Positions 52,352 to 61,479 of a stretch of 64,000 bases of DNA are shown here, one piece after another. Both the position numbers and the translations under genes were made by a program. This stretch comes from Lachnospiraceae bacterium UBA7196 (lineage in GTDB: Bacteria; Bacillota; Clostridia; Lachnospirales; Lachnospiraceae), in NCBI GenBank assembly GCA_002490835.1, contig DKUU01000001.1, forward strand, positions 36,751 through 100,750, read 5' to 3'. The notes beneath the pieces were generated by a model that saw nothing but the letters and a program-made list of their open reading frames with translations, was not told where the DNA came from and ran no database searches. The stretch's first letter is position 1, and each line of letters opens with the position of its first letter.

Positions 52352-53701
52352 CTATTTCACAAAGACAAAAGATTTCAGCTCAAACAGACAGCGATCCTTA
52401 AAATATGCCGCCGTCCATCCCTGATACCCGGTGGTCGTTTTTAAGTACAGCGCGTGTCGTCCCGTGACCTTCTTTACAATACAATTGACGATCCCGTCTC
52501 CATGTCCTACCGCGCACTGACCGATTTCCTCTCCTTCCGGGCTGTCGATCCGTATGAAAATTTGGCAGTTACAGCCACAGCCATTGATATGAGCACAAAA
52601 TTCCATGGTTTCACTGGAAAAATCCTCACCGAAATCAAAATACTTATACCCGATGACACAGCCTTCCCGGATGTTGGTGATTACACGCTCGAACACATTC
52701 TTTTCCGTGATAAAGCAGCCTCCCGTGAGAACGCAGGCAAGGTCGGCAGGAACTTCCTGATAGGGAGACAGAGACTCCTGAAAGCCCAGAGAGGTCATCT
52801 CTACGGAAGGAATGGAGCCGTCCGCCAGAATCTCGATACGCTCTACACACGCCCGTCTGGACATGATGGAGCCGTTAGTCATCCGATGGTAGAAAATATA
52901 CCATTGGCCGTTGATGCAGGCAATGGAACCATGATTGTTTCCGCCGGGGTAGTCCACTCCGTTGTCCACAATGTAGCCTCTGTAGGTAAAAGGTCCTGTG
53001 GGGCTTTCTGCCGTAGCATAGGCCAGCCTGCTCCCCTGTTTCGGGGAATAGATGAGATAATAGGTGTCTCCTACCCTGCGCAGGGACGCGGCTTCGAAGA
53101 AAAGAGTCTCCTTACTTGTAAATCCCCCTTCTTGGGTAATCTCGCAGGGGATGATGTGCTCGATACAGGTTCCGTCTAACACCTCGTACATGTTCTCCGG
53201 ATTGATCTGCGCCATGAAGGAACGCTCATACCCACAGTAGATATATACTTTTCCATCCCTGTCCACCAGCACGCCGGGATCGATGAACCAGCCGTCGCAG
53301 CAGATGGAATCCGGAATGGTGTACTGATATTTTGACAACAGTTTGAAAGGGCCTTCCGGTTTGTCGCTGACTGCCACACAGCCTTTTGCGCCGATGATGT
53401 AAGCATAGAGATAGTACTTGCCGTCCTTTTCCACGACATCTGGGGCAAACAGCTGGTTTTCTTCTCCCGTCCAGTCGGTGTCTGCGGGATGGTCCCTGTC
53501 AGGCATGGTATGAAAAATGTCGCCATGGCAGACCCACTGATCGAGATGATTTATCGGTGCGCTCCAGCACTTTAACACATAGTCGCAGAAATGGTCTGAG
53601 CCGGCCTTGTCATGGGAGCCGTAGATGTAGATTCGGTCTCCGAAAACTCTGGGTTCGCCATCGGGTATGTACTCCCAGCCGGGAAGATAGGGATTGGGCA
53701 T
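52352..53701 (-). CDS. GH43 family glycoside hydrolase
   Basis: The 449-residue enzyme has the five-bladed propeller of GH43: general base Asp in FGDRIYIYGSHD, the APDVVEKDGKYYLYAY blade with the pKa-modulating Asp, and the acid Glu in FFEAASLRRVGDTYYLIYS, followed by GNNHGSIACINGQWYIFYH. A C-terminal carbohydrate-binding-like domain of about 130 residues follows (CVIGYKYFDFGEDF). No signal peptide. Likely alpha-L-arabinofuranosidase or beta-xylosidase on imported oligosaccharides. ATG 53701 is preceded by gcaaaggagatacgctt. Own promoter at 53733-53761. Confidence 0.92.
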   Translation of the reverse strand: MPNPYLPGWEYIPDGEPRVFGDRIYIYGSHDKAGSDHFCDYVLKCWSAPINHLDQWVCHGDIFHTMPDRDHPADTDWTGEENQLFAPDVVEKDGKYYLYAYIIGAKGCVAVSDKPEGPFKLLSKYQYTIPDSICCDGWFIDPGVLVDRDGKVYIYCGYERSFMAQINPENMYEVLDGTCIEHIIPCEITQEGGFTSKETLFFEAASLRRVGDTYYLIYSPKQGSRLAYATAESPTGPFTYRGYIVDNGVDYPGGNNHGSIACINGQWYIFYHRMTNGSIMSRRACVERIEILADGSIPSVEMTSLGFQESLSPYQEVPADLACVLTGGCFITEKNVFERVITNIREGCVIGYKYFDFGEDFSSETMEFCAHINGCGCNCQIFIRIDSPEGEEIGQCAVGHGDGIVNCIVKKVTGRHALYLKTTTGYQGWTAAYFKDRCLFELKSFVFVK

Positions 53702-53732
53702 AAGCGTATCTCCTTTGCAGGTTAATACATAC

Positions 53733-53761
53733 ATTATAGGAAATCTTTGTTGATGCTGCAA
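53733..53761 (-). promoter_or_regulatory. Promoter of the GH43 gene
   Basis: Minus strand TTGCAG (53761-53756), 17-bp spacer, TATAAT (53738-53733), 32 bases before the start codon. Confidence 0.7.
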
Positions 53762-53770
53762 GGAAATAAA

Positions 53771-54214
53771 TTATCCTTTTTTCTTGCAATAATAGGCAAA
53801 CTCCTGATCTGTTCTTTCAATCTCATAGCCGAGTTTCTGATAAAAACGATTGGTGCGGATATTCCACAAAGGCGTATCTAAGGAGAATGCGATAACGTCG
53901 GGGAAGAGATCCTCTATCCTTTCCATCAACTGTATCCCCAGCCCCTTGCGAAAATGTTCGGGATCGATAAAGATTCTGCAGATATGAAGATGCGTCCCAT
54001 CCTTAAATAAAATGGCTCCGCCGACGATTAGGCGATCATAGTAGCAGGTATATAAATGTTTCTGCGCCGCCATTTGCAGATGAAATTTACGGGACTGATA
54101 GCCGGGAGGTCCGCCTGCCTGCGGATTCCCGACTGCGATATCTGACTCAAACGCTCTCTTGGAAATAGAAGTAAGCACTAGAGTGTCTTGTGATTTTGCT
54201 AAAACTAATTCCAT
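53771..54214 (-). CDS. GNAT family N-acetyltransferase
   Basis: The 147-residue protein is a single GNAT domain with the acetyl-CoA loop RIFIDPEHFRKGLGIQLMER and the C-terminal FYQKLGYEIERTDQEFAYY, the usual last helix and strands. Substrate unknown. It is 17 bases downstream of an XRE/effector-binding regulator gene in the same direction, so it may be the regulator's main target. The start has aaaaggatcatcgt upstream. No oddities. Confidence 0.87.
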   Translation of the reverse strand: MELVLAKSQDTLVLTSISKRAFESDIAVGNPQAGGPPGYQSRKFHLQMAAQKHLYTCYYDRLIVGGAILFKDGTHLHICRIFIDPEHFRKGLGIQLMERIEDLFPDVIAFSLDTPLWNIRTNRFYQKLGYEIERTDQEFAYYCKKKG

Positions 54215-54231
54215 ACGATGATCCTTTTATC

Positions 54232-54969
54232 TCAGCTAAAACTGGAATAAGCATCCGCCTTGGTCACGCCGTCCACATGAATATATACATCCATATAGGT
54301 GACTCCATTTTTCTGATACTCATGCTCAAAACAGCCGATGACATTTTCCTGCTGTTTTTCTTTGAAGTTATTCGCCTGCAAATAGTCCATGATCAGTTTG
54401 TAGGCGGTGGGTATCCTCTCAAACGGCTGGATAAAAGGCTCCCTGATCGTGATCACGGCATAATCGGCTTCTTTATTCTCTGAAAGGATCGCGCCGGGAT
54501 GTTCTGTTTCAAAATCGTCCGGGATCACACAGGCGGCCACATACCCGTGCAGGCCGAAGCGATTCTGCTGTTCCTGTGAGACAAAGGGAAAGTCCCAGCC
54601 AAGTAACTTCACTTCGGGACACACCTCTTTCAGGCCGCAGCCTTTCGCCCATCTGTCCATATGCCCCAGCGCATCACTCTCCGGATCCTGTGAAATGATC
54701 ACATAACTGGCCATCCGAAAGGGCGCGACCCTTTTTATCGTTATCTCTGAGTAAATGTCGCTCTGGCCGGTCAGGTCCTCGCGCACAAGGGCGTCCAGCT
54801 TACAGGAAAAAATCCCGCACAGTTCCACAAGTCTGTCCAGCTCCGGAACTACTTCGTCGGATTCCCATCTTGACACAGTCTGTCTGGTCACGCTCATCTG
54901 ATCGGCAAGCTGCTCCTGTGTAATTTTTTTCTGTTTCCGTAAAAAACTGATATTATTTCCTAAGCTCAT
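54232..54969 (-). CDS. XRE regulator fused to a GyrI-like effector-binding domain
   Basis: The 245-residue protein has an XRE domain at residues 5-62 (ISFLRKQKKITQEQLADQMS, VTRQTVSRWESDEVVPELDR) and, from about 85, a GyrI-like domain (FRMASYVIISQDPESDALGH, VKLLGWDFPFVSQEQQNRFG, GVTYMDVYIHVDGV). The combination suggests a ligand-responsive repressor. The start at ATG 54969 is fixed by catggaggaaaaa; the longer frame to 55047 is basic and unlikely. Followed by a GNAT gene that it may control. Confidence 0.88.
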   Translation of the reverse strand: MSLGNNISFLRKQKKITQEQLADQMSVTRQTVSRWESDEVVPELDRLVELCGIFSCKLDALVREDLTGQSDIYSEITIKRVAPFRMASYVIISQDPESDALGHMDRWAKGCGLKEVCPEVKLLGWDFPFVSQEQQNRFGLHGYVAACVIPDDFETEHPGAILSENKEADYAVITIREPFIQPFERIPTAYKLIMDYLQANNFKEKQQENVIGCFEHEYQKNGVTYMDVYIHVDGVTKADAYSSFS

Positions 54970-55349
54970 TTTTTCCTCCATGCCGTAGCCTTTTTGCATA
55001 GGCATACGGTTTCTTTTTCTCCATTTTTGCATTGATTTTGTCTTCATTGTGTTGAGACTGCATATTTATCAAGTTTGCGTCAGGCAGCGCGCTGACACGA
55101 AGCTCGCGATCGAAAATCTTGATTTTCAATCAGCCAATGGCCGTTGGTCATCTATAATTATGGCATAATGAGAATGGAAAATCCACCAACCGCCATATGC
55201 TTTTTGAGGTATGTATGCAACATGGTGCGTTACATTGTCTTTGGCGCTGCACTTTTTTTAACAGCCCGCACACGTGCTCTATGTTCAACTAAATGTGATT
55301 GCTTTAAACAATATTCTGTAGTACAATAATTACAAATTCTTATCTAGGC
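54970..55349. other. 380-bp intergenic stretch, no gene seen
   Basis: Between the XRE-GyrI gene and the leader of the hybrid kinase. It holds short hairpins (GAAAATC-tt-GATTTTC near 55109-55124) and AT-rich spacer, but no convincing open frame with a ribosome site. A 61-codon frame at 55144 lacks one. Confidence 0.5.
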
Positions 55350-55423
55350 GGTGTCGAGCCACCCGTTCCTGTGATTTATCGCGTGGGTCCCTATCCGTTA
55401 CACCTATTTTTAAGGGGGGGGGG
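55350..55423 (+). promoter_or_regulatory. Structured leader and G10 tract before the hybrid kinase
   Basis: GGTGT (55350-55354) pairs with ACACC (55400-55404) around an inner stem CCACcCG/CGcGTGG (55359-55365/55380-55386), followed by TATTTTTAA, a terminator-like or riboswitch-like layout. Then comes a run of ten G (55414-55423) ending 10 bases before the ATG of the kinase gene and standing in the place of its ribosome binding site. Another ATG at 55427 overlaps and opens only a five-codon frame. Confidence 0.5.
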
Positions 55424-55433
55424 TATATGACAT

Positions 55434-57980
55434 ATGCGTCATAAAACGATCCGATTTCTGATGGCCAGTCTCATTGTAGTCGTTGTGCTCTGCAGTGCAG
55501 CCTTTACCTTGCAGGTCAGAGATATGAATGTAAAAAGCGCAAAGGTCATGAATGAAATAGGCGAAATCTATATGGCCGGCATGAGTGAGCAGACCACGCT
55601 GCATTTTGGCACGATCATGGAACTGCGGCTGTCGCAGGCGGAGGCGCTTGTGCATGACATTGAGCCGAATCAGGGAAACGGGTATGAAGAGATGTGCGAC
55701 CTTTTGTCTAAAAATGCAAAGGCAAGAGGGTTCGACCGATTGGCTTTTTGTATGGAAGACGCGACCTTTGAGATCCTGTATGGGGAAAAGGTTTCTGCGG
55801 TGGATTCCGCTACCTTTATGAATGCGATTCAGAGCGGTGAAGAGCGTATGGTGATGGGTACGAATGAAACGCAGGACAACGTGATTCTTTTAAGTGTTCC
55901 CATGACATATGAGCTGCCGGACGGCAGGAAAAGTATTTCCCTTGTGGCAGGATTTCCGGTTTCCTACATAGAAGAAACGCTTTCGGCGGAATTATCCGAG
56001 TCTATGTTTTATTTTGTTGTCCGTCGGGACGGTTTGATCGTCATACATAGCGATGCGGACAATGACAGTAACTATTTCAATAAGGTGGAAAAACACTTTA
56101 ACAGCGTAGAGCAAAATGCGGCTATGGAGCATGAGCTGGAGGATTATATAACAGGGCTGAAAGCTGCTATGGCGAAGGGTGAGGATTACGCGAAAGAATT
56201 ATTTTTAAAGGACGGCAGACGACAGGTGTACTGTAAGAGCCTGCCTCATTCGGAGTGGTATCTGATTCTTTCCATGCCGTACAATGAGCTGGATAAGACG
56301 ATCGACAGTTTTGGCGACGAGTGGGCTGCCACTGCCCTAAAAAACGGTATTTTTATTCTTACTCTGTTCGTGATCGTATTTGTCTGCTATATCCAGATGA
56401 CGCGCAAGCAGGTCAGGGAAATAGAAGAAATGCGGGATGTCGCCGAGCGTGCAAGCAGGGCGAAGAGTGAATTTCTTTCCAATATGAGCCACGATATCCG
56501 CACGCCCATGAACGGGATCATCGGCATGACGGAGATTGCTTTGACAAATATCGACAACACTACAAGGGTTAGATCCTGCCTGCAAAAAATCTCGGCATCC
56601 GGCAAACATTTGCTCGGACTGATCAATAATGTGCTGGATATGTCCAAGATTGAAAACGGCAGGCTGATCCTGAATGCGGAGCAGATCTTGTTGCCGGAGC
56701 TGGTTCACGGTATGGTCAATATTATACTGCCAAGCACGCAGGATAAGAACCAGCGCTTTGATCTTCATGTACATGATATTATGGCGGAGAGCGTGTGGGG
56801 AGACAGCGTGCGTTTAAGTCAGGCGCTCCACAATCTTTTGGAGAATGCGGTCCGCTTTACGCAGGAAGGCGGTAATATAAAGTTAAATGTTTATCAGACG
56901 CCGTCCCCAAAGGGTGACGATTATGTCGGAGTACATCTGATTGTCAGCGATAATGGCATCGGTATGAGTGAGGAGTTTCAAAACAGGATTTTTGAGGCGT
57001 TTGCGCGTGAGGACAGTGCCCGCATCCAGCAGATTCAAGGGGCTGGTCTGGGTTTAAGCATCACCAAACATATCATTGACGCGATGGGAGGCTCCATTGT
57101 GGTGGAAAGCGAGCAGGGGAAAGGCAGCAGTTTCCACGTGTCGCTGGATATGGAAGCGGCGCACCTGCAGGAAGAGGTGATCGACGTGCCTCCTTTTAGG
57201 ACGCTGGTGATCGACGATGACGAGGTCTTCTGCGACTGTACGCTGGCTACATTAGAATCCATCGGTATCCATGCGCAGAGTGCGCTCAGCGGGCAGATTG
57301 CTTTGGATATGATGGAGGAGCAGCATCAGCAGGGCAATGACTACGAGGTCATTCTTGCGGACTGGAGGCTTCCGGAGATGGACGGTATTGAGGTGGCCCG
57401 TGAGATTCGCAGAAGATACGGAGATGCGCCCCGTATCCTGATGATCTCCGCCGCCGACAACAGTGACGTGGAAGAACAGGCCAGAGCGGCGGGCGTTGAC
57501 GCTTTTATCGTCAAGCCGTTGTTTAAATCCACGCTCTATTATAATCTGAATAAATTAAAAGCAGAAGTGGAAGCTGTCGAGGAAGAAGAAACTGCTTTTG
57601 CGGGAGAACGCATCCTCGTGGCGGAAGACAATGATCTGAATTGGGAGATCGCCAGTGCGCTGCTTACAGGCATCGGTCTGGTTCCGGAACACGCGGAGAA
57701 CGGCAAAAATTGTGTGGAGTTGTTTACCCAGTCGGCGGAGGGTTTCTATCGGGCGATCCTCATGGATATCCGCATGCCTGTCATGAACGGTTTGGAGGCG
57801 GCTTCCGCGATTCGGGCCCTCGATCGTGACGACGCGAAGACGATTCCTATCATTGCGATCAGCGCCGACGCTTTTTCGGACGATATCCAAAAATGTATCG
57901 ACTGCGGGATGGACGATCATACTTCCAAACCAATCGATGTGAATAAGATAGCGGAACTTTTGCGGAAGTATATGCAGTGA
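55434..57980 (+). CDS. Hybrid sensor histidine kinase with two receiver domains
   Basis: The 848-residue protein has two membrane helices (about residues 7-26 and 300-322) flanking an extracellular Cache-like sensor, a HisKA domain with phosphoacceptor His in SNMSHDIRTPMNG (near residue 350), a HATPase domain (LHNLLENAVRFT; GAGLGLSITKHIIDAMGG), and two C-terminal receiver domains with phosphoacceptor Asp in ILADWRLPEMDG and in AILMDIRMPVMNG. The first receiver keeps VIDDDE; the second AEDNDLN. Output is probably by phosphotransfer to another protein, because no output domain follows. Preceded by a structured leader and G10 tract. Confidence 0.93.
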   Translation: MRHKTIRFLMASLIVVVVLCSAAFTLQVRDMNVKSAKVMNEIGEIYMAGMSEQTTLHFGTIMELRLSQAEALVHDIEPNQGNGYEEMCDLLSKNAKARGFDRLAFCMEDATFEILYGEKVSAVDSATFMNAIQSGEERMVMGTNETQDNVILLSVPMTYELPDGRKSISLVAGFPVSYIEETLSAELSESMFYFVVRRDGLIVIHSDADNDSNYFNKVEKHFNSVEQNAAMEHELEDYITGLKAAMAKGEDYAKELFLKDGRRQVYCKSLPHSEWYLILSMPYNELDKTIDSFGDEWAATALKNGIFILTLFVIVFVCYIQMTRKQVREIEEMRDVAERASRAKSEFLSNMSHDIRTPMNGIIGMTEIALTNIDNTTRVRSCLQKISASGKHLLGLINNVLDMSKIENGRLILNAEQILLPELVHGMVNIILPSTQDKNQRFDLHVHDIMAESVWGDSVRLSQALHNLLENAVRFTQEGGNIKLNVYQTPSPKGDDYVGVHLIVSDNGIGMSEEFQNRIFEAFAREDSARIQQIQGAGLGLSITKHIIDAMGGSIVVESEQGKGSSFHVSLDMEAAHLQEEVIDVPPFRTLVIDDDEVFCDCTLATLESIGIHAQSALSGQIALDMMEEQHQQGNDYEVILADWRLPEMDGIEVAREIRRRYGDAPRILMISAADNSDVEEQARAAGVDAFIVKPLFKSTLYYNLNKLKAEVEAVEEEETAFAGERILVAEDNDLNWEIASALLTGIGLVPEHAENGKNCVELFTQSAEGFYRAILMDIRMPVMNGLEAASAIRALDRDDAKTIPIIAISADAFSDDIQKCIDCGMDDHTSKPIDVNKIAELLRKYMQ

Positions 57981-58301
57981 GTAAAGTCGAAAAATGGACA
58001 AATTATGGGGGCATTTTTTGTGATATATATATCTGGAACTTTGTAGTGGAAAGGACTATCATAAATATGATTCATTAATGATTCAGACACAAGCGGAAAG
58101 AACTGACGGATTTTTAAATCTGCAACCAGCGTTTCACTATTCTCGACTGGATAGCCGCAGGATGAGCGATGCACTGACGGTTTTGTTTTATGTCTGAGCG
58201 TTTGTCACTAAATACGGCCGGCGTTCTGAAGGGCGGAAGTGTTTCCGACAGGCTTAAAGAATGTTGACTGATTCGGCGGCAGTGTACAGGAGGGAAGGAA
58301 G
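57981..58301. other. 321-bp intergenic stretch before the second chemoreceptor
   Basis: No gene is visible. It contains an ACTGACGG direct repeat (near 58102 and 58175) around short hairpins, and gcaggagggaaggaag-type ribosome site just before the chemoreceptor. I compared it with c-di-GMP-I and -II riboswitch signatures, common before chemoreceptors, and found no match. Confidence 0.5.
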
Positions 58302-60011
58302 ATGTACGAAAAACTAAAAAAGTATCGGATCAAGGAACGTTTGGTGCGGGGATTTGTGATCGCGTCGGGGGTTCCGGCTATGGTAGCGGTTGTAGCGCTG
58401 GTTGCTATGATCATTATGGCGCTGCGGTATTCTAACGCACTGCATGTTTATGGATTTGCGCAAGGTGATGTGGGTAAGGCGATGACCTATTTCGCGGAGG
58501 CGAGATCTTCGATGCGGGGTATTATCGGTTATGATGATGAAGCCTTGATAGGGAGCTTAAAAACATCCCATACGGAGAGTATACAAAACTTCACAGCCAG
58601 TTTTGAGGCGCTGGAAAGCGCTATGGTATCTGAGGCGAACAAGAAAGTATATGCGGATATCGGTGCTAAGCTGCCTGCCTACTGGGCGCTTGATAATGAA
58701 ATCATAACGCAGGGCGGTGTCGCGGACGGAGAGCAGAGTGCCATCGCCCAGAATCGGGCGATCAATGAACTCATGCCGCTCTATGATGAGATCAATAACG
58801 AACTGATTGCTATTATGGATATTAAGGTGGAACGTGGAGATGCGACGTCAAAAATACTGACAAGCGTCTGTATCGGGCTGGCGGTAGTGATAGTGGTCAT
58901 TATCTTACTAGCTATTTTCACATCGATCCGTCTGGGAAGAAATATAGCCGATAATATCGACATACCGCTGAATCAGTTGATGGAAAGAATGGAGAAGTTC
59001 GCAGAGGGCGATTTGTCCTCGCCCTTCCCGGAGGTGGAGCTGGACGACGAAGTCGGTGATGTGATTGCTTCGGCGAAGGATATGGCGGAGACGTTGGATT
59101 TCGTTATTTATGATCTGGAATATATTTTGAGTTCTATGTCAAATTCCAACTATGCGATCCGGTCAAAGGACGGCAGCAGATACAAGGGCGAGTTTCAGCA
59201 GATTTTCGATTCTATGAAGCAGCTGCGTGACAATATGATCGAAACGCTGCGTTACATAGGGATGTCTTCAGAACAGGTTAACGCAGGCGCTTCCAATCTG
59301 GCGGATACTTCCCAGAGTCTGGCGGAGGGTGCGACCGATCAGGCGGGGGCCGTGCAGGAGCTTCACGCGACGATCACGACAATTGCGGAGGCGGCAAGTA
59401 CAGCCGCGGTTTCCGCGGAGGATGCCTATAAGCAGTCTCAGGAGTATGCGGATGTGGCGGAGCGCAGCAGCGATGATATGAATGAAATGGTAGAGGCTAT
59501 GGGTCGCATCAGCGAGGCTTCCCAGAAGATTGGAAATATTATTACAGAAATTGAAAATATTGCATCCGAAACAAATATGCTCTCCCTGAATGCTTCCATT
59601 GAGGCGGCAAGAGCAGGCGAAGCAGGGCGCGGATTTTCCGTCGTGGCGGACCAGATCAGGAAACTGGCGGAGGAGAGCAGTAAATCGGCTGTGGATACCA
59701 GAGCGTTGATCGAAGGCACCCTGAAAGAAGTTGAAAACGGTAATAAGGTGGCGGAGCGTGCGGTCGCGTCACTGGCCATCGTGGTGGAAGGCATCAGAAA
59801 AGTAGCGGAGTCTTCCAAGGAATTGAGCGTGATTTCCTCGAACCAGATGGAGACTATGAAGGAAGCGGAGCTTGGCGTGGATCAGATTTCAGACGTGATC
59901 CAGACTAACGCGGCCGTGGCGCAGGAGTCATCAGCTACCAGTCAGGAATTGTCTGCGCAGGCGACTACTCTGGATGAATTGATTGCCAAGTTTGAACTGC
60001 CGGAGAAATAA
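58302..60011 (+). CDS. Methyl-accepting chemotaxis protein with four-helix-type sensor
   Basis: The 569-residue receptor has membrane helices at about residues 19-42 and 188-208 with a short helical extracellular part (YFAEARSSMRGIIGYDDEAL), the four-helix-bundle MCP class. HAMP-like segments follow (PLNQLMERMEKFAEGDLSSP), then the signalling hairpin with ENIASETNMLSLNASIEAAR and GRGFSVVADQIRKLAEESSK. It ends LDELIAKFELPEK. The ATG follows acaggagggaaggaag. Ligand unknown. It is 16 bases before pncB, which may be co-transcribed but is functionally unrelated. Confidence 0.93.
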   Translation: MYEKLKKYRIKERLVRGFVIASGVPAMVAVVALVAMIIMALRYSNALHVYGFAQGDVGKAMTYFAEARSSMRGIIGYDDEALIGSLKTSHTESIQNFTASFEALESAMVSEANKKVYADIGAKLPAYWALDNEIITQGGVADGEQSAIAQNRAINELMPLYDEINNELIAIMDIKVERGDATSKILTSVCIGLAVVIVVIILLAIFTSIRLGRNIADNIDIPLNQLMERMEKFAEGDLSSPFPEVELDDEVGDVIASAKDMAETLDFVIYDLEYILSSMSNSNYAIRSKDGSRYKGEFQQIFDSMKQLRDNMIETLRYIGMSSEQVNAGASNLADTSQSLAEGATDQAGAVQELHATITTIAEAASTAAVSAEDAYKQSQEYADVAERSSDDMNEMVEAMGRISEASQKIGNIITEIENIASETNMLSLNASIEAARAGEAGRGFSVVADQIRKLAEESSKSAVDTRALIEGTLKEVENGNKVAERAVASLAIVVEGIRKVAESSKELSVISSNQMETMKEAELGVDQISDVIQTNAAVAQESSATSQELSAQATTLDELIAKFELPEK

Positions 60012-60027
60012 ATACAGGAGGATTCCC

Positions 60028-61479
60028 ATGGACAGACAAAACCTGACACTGCTGACTGATCTCTATGAGCTGACGATGATGCAGGGATATTTTAAGAACA
60101 AGGATCGAAACGAGACGGTCGTCTTTGATGCCTTTTACCGCAACAATCCCTGTGACGGCGGCTTTGCAGTCATGGCGGGCGTGGAGCAGCTCATCCGTTA
60201 CATAGAGGAACTTCATTTTGAGAAAGAAGATATCGATTATCTGGCCGGACTCGGTATTTTTGATCAGGATTTTCTGGACTATCTGGCTGACTTTCAGTTT
60301 GCCGGGGATATTTACGCGATCCCCGAAGGCACTGTGGTCTTTCCGCGGGAACCGTTAGTAAAAGTGATTGCGCCCATCATGCAGGCGCAGCTTGTGGAGA
60401 CGGCGATCTTAAATATCATCAATCACCAGAGTCTGATCGCGACCAAGGCGGCGCGGGTATGCTATGCGGCGCAGGGCGACGGCGTGATGGAGTTTGGACT
60501 TCGCCGCGCGCAGGGACCGGATGCGGGTACTTACGGCGCCAGAGCAGCTGTCATCGGCGGCTGCGTGGGTACTTCCAATGTGCTGTGTGGGCAGCTTTTT
60601 GATGTGCCGGTCAAGGGGACGCACGCGCACAGCTGGATCATGAGTTTTCCGGACGAGTACACCGCGTTTAAGACGTATGCGGAACTTTATCCTTCCGCCT
60701 GCATTTTGCTGGTGGATACTTACGATACCTTAAAATCCGGCGTGCCGAACGCGATCCGGGTCTTTCAGGAGATGCGGGCGGCCGGTATCCCGCTCACTTT
60801 TTACGGCATCCGTTTAGACAGCGGCGATCTGGCCTATCTCTCCAAAGAGGCGAGGAGGATGTTAGATGAGGCGGGCTTTTTTAATGCAGTGATCTCCGCA
60901 TCCAACGATCTGGATGAATTTCTGATCCAGAGCTTGAAAGATCAGGGTGCAAAGATCACGTCGTGGGGCGTCGGCACCCATCTGATCACTTCCAAAGACT
61001 GCCCTTCCTTCGGTGGCGTATATAAGCTGGCGGCGGTCATGGGAGAAGACGGGAAATTTATCCCGAAGATCAAGCTTTCCGAAAATTCGGAGAAGGTAAC
61101 GAATCCCGGCAATAAGACGATCTATAGAATTTACGATAAGGAGAGCGCAAAGATCCGTGCGGACCTGATCTGTCTGGCGGACGAAAGCTTTGACGAGAAC
61201 GATCCGCTGCTCCTTTTCGATCCGACAGAACCGTGGAAAAAGACGATGCTGGCGCCGGGCAGTTACACGCTGCGTGAATTGTTGACGCCGATCTTCAAAA
61301 ACGGCAAGTGCTGTTATACTTCCCCGAAGGTGATGGAGATCCGGGCGTATTGTCAGGAGGAGCAGAATACCCTGTGGGAGGAGACCAGACGTCTGGTAAA
61401 TCCGCACAGGGTACATGTTGACCTGTCGAGCAGGCTGTATGATGTGAAGATAGCACTTCTTGACCAAATGGGTCAATAA
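60028..61479 (+). CDS. pncB: Nicotinate phosphoribosyltransferase
   Basis: The 483-residue enzyme converts nicotinate and PRPP to nicotinate mononucleotide for NAD salvage. Visible are the N-terminal LLTDLYELTMMQGYF, EFGLRRAQGPDAG (with the His/Arg-rich substrate region nearby, GTHAHSW), and the C-terminal FYGIRLDSGDLAYLS plus VGTHLITS. ATG 60028 has acaggaggattccc upstream. It overlaps the convergent GH4 gene by 7 bp at the 3' end. Its position downstream of a chemoreceptor by only 16 bases is unusual but not informative. Length normal for the type with a Cys-rich C terminus. Confidence 0.95.
   Translation: MDRQNLTLLTDLYELTMMQGYFKNKDRNETVVFDAFYRNNPCDGGFAVMAGVEQLIRYIEELHFEKEDIDYLAGLGIFDQDFLDYLADFQFAGDIYAIPEGTVVFPREPLVKVIAPIMQAQLVETAILNIINHQSLIATKAARVCYAAQGDGVMEFGLRRAQGPDAGTYGARAAVIGGCVGTSNVLCGQLFDVPVKGTHAHSWIMSFPDEYTAFKTYAELYPSACILLVDTYDTLKSGVPNAIRVFQEMRAAGIPLTFYGIRLDSGDLAYLSKEARRMLDEAGFFNAVISASNDLDEFLIQSLKDQGAKITSWGVGTHLITSKDCPSFGGVYKLAAVMGEDGKFIPKIKLSENSEKVTNPGNKTIYRIYDKESAKIRADLICLADESFDENDPLLLFDPTEPWKKTMLAPGSYTLRELLTPIFKNGKCCYTSPKVMEIRAYCQEEQNTLWEETRRLVNPHRVHVDLSSRLYDVKIALLDQMGQ

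Noticed and set aside
57981..58301. Possible c-di-GMP riboswitch before the second chemoreceptor
   Set aside because: Neither the GCACAGGGCAAACC-type core of class I nor the GCAACCGnCUA-type core of class II is present.
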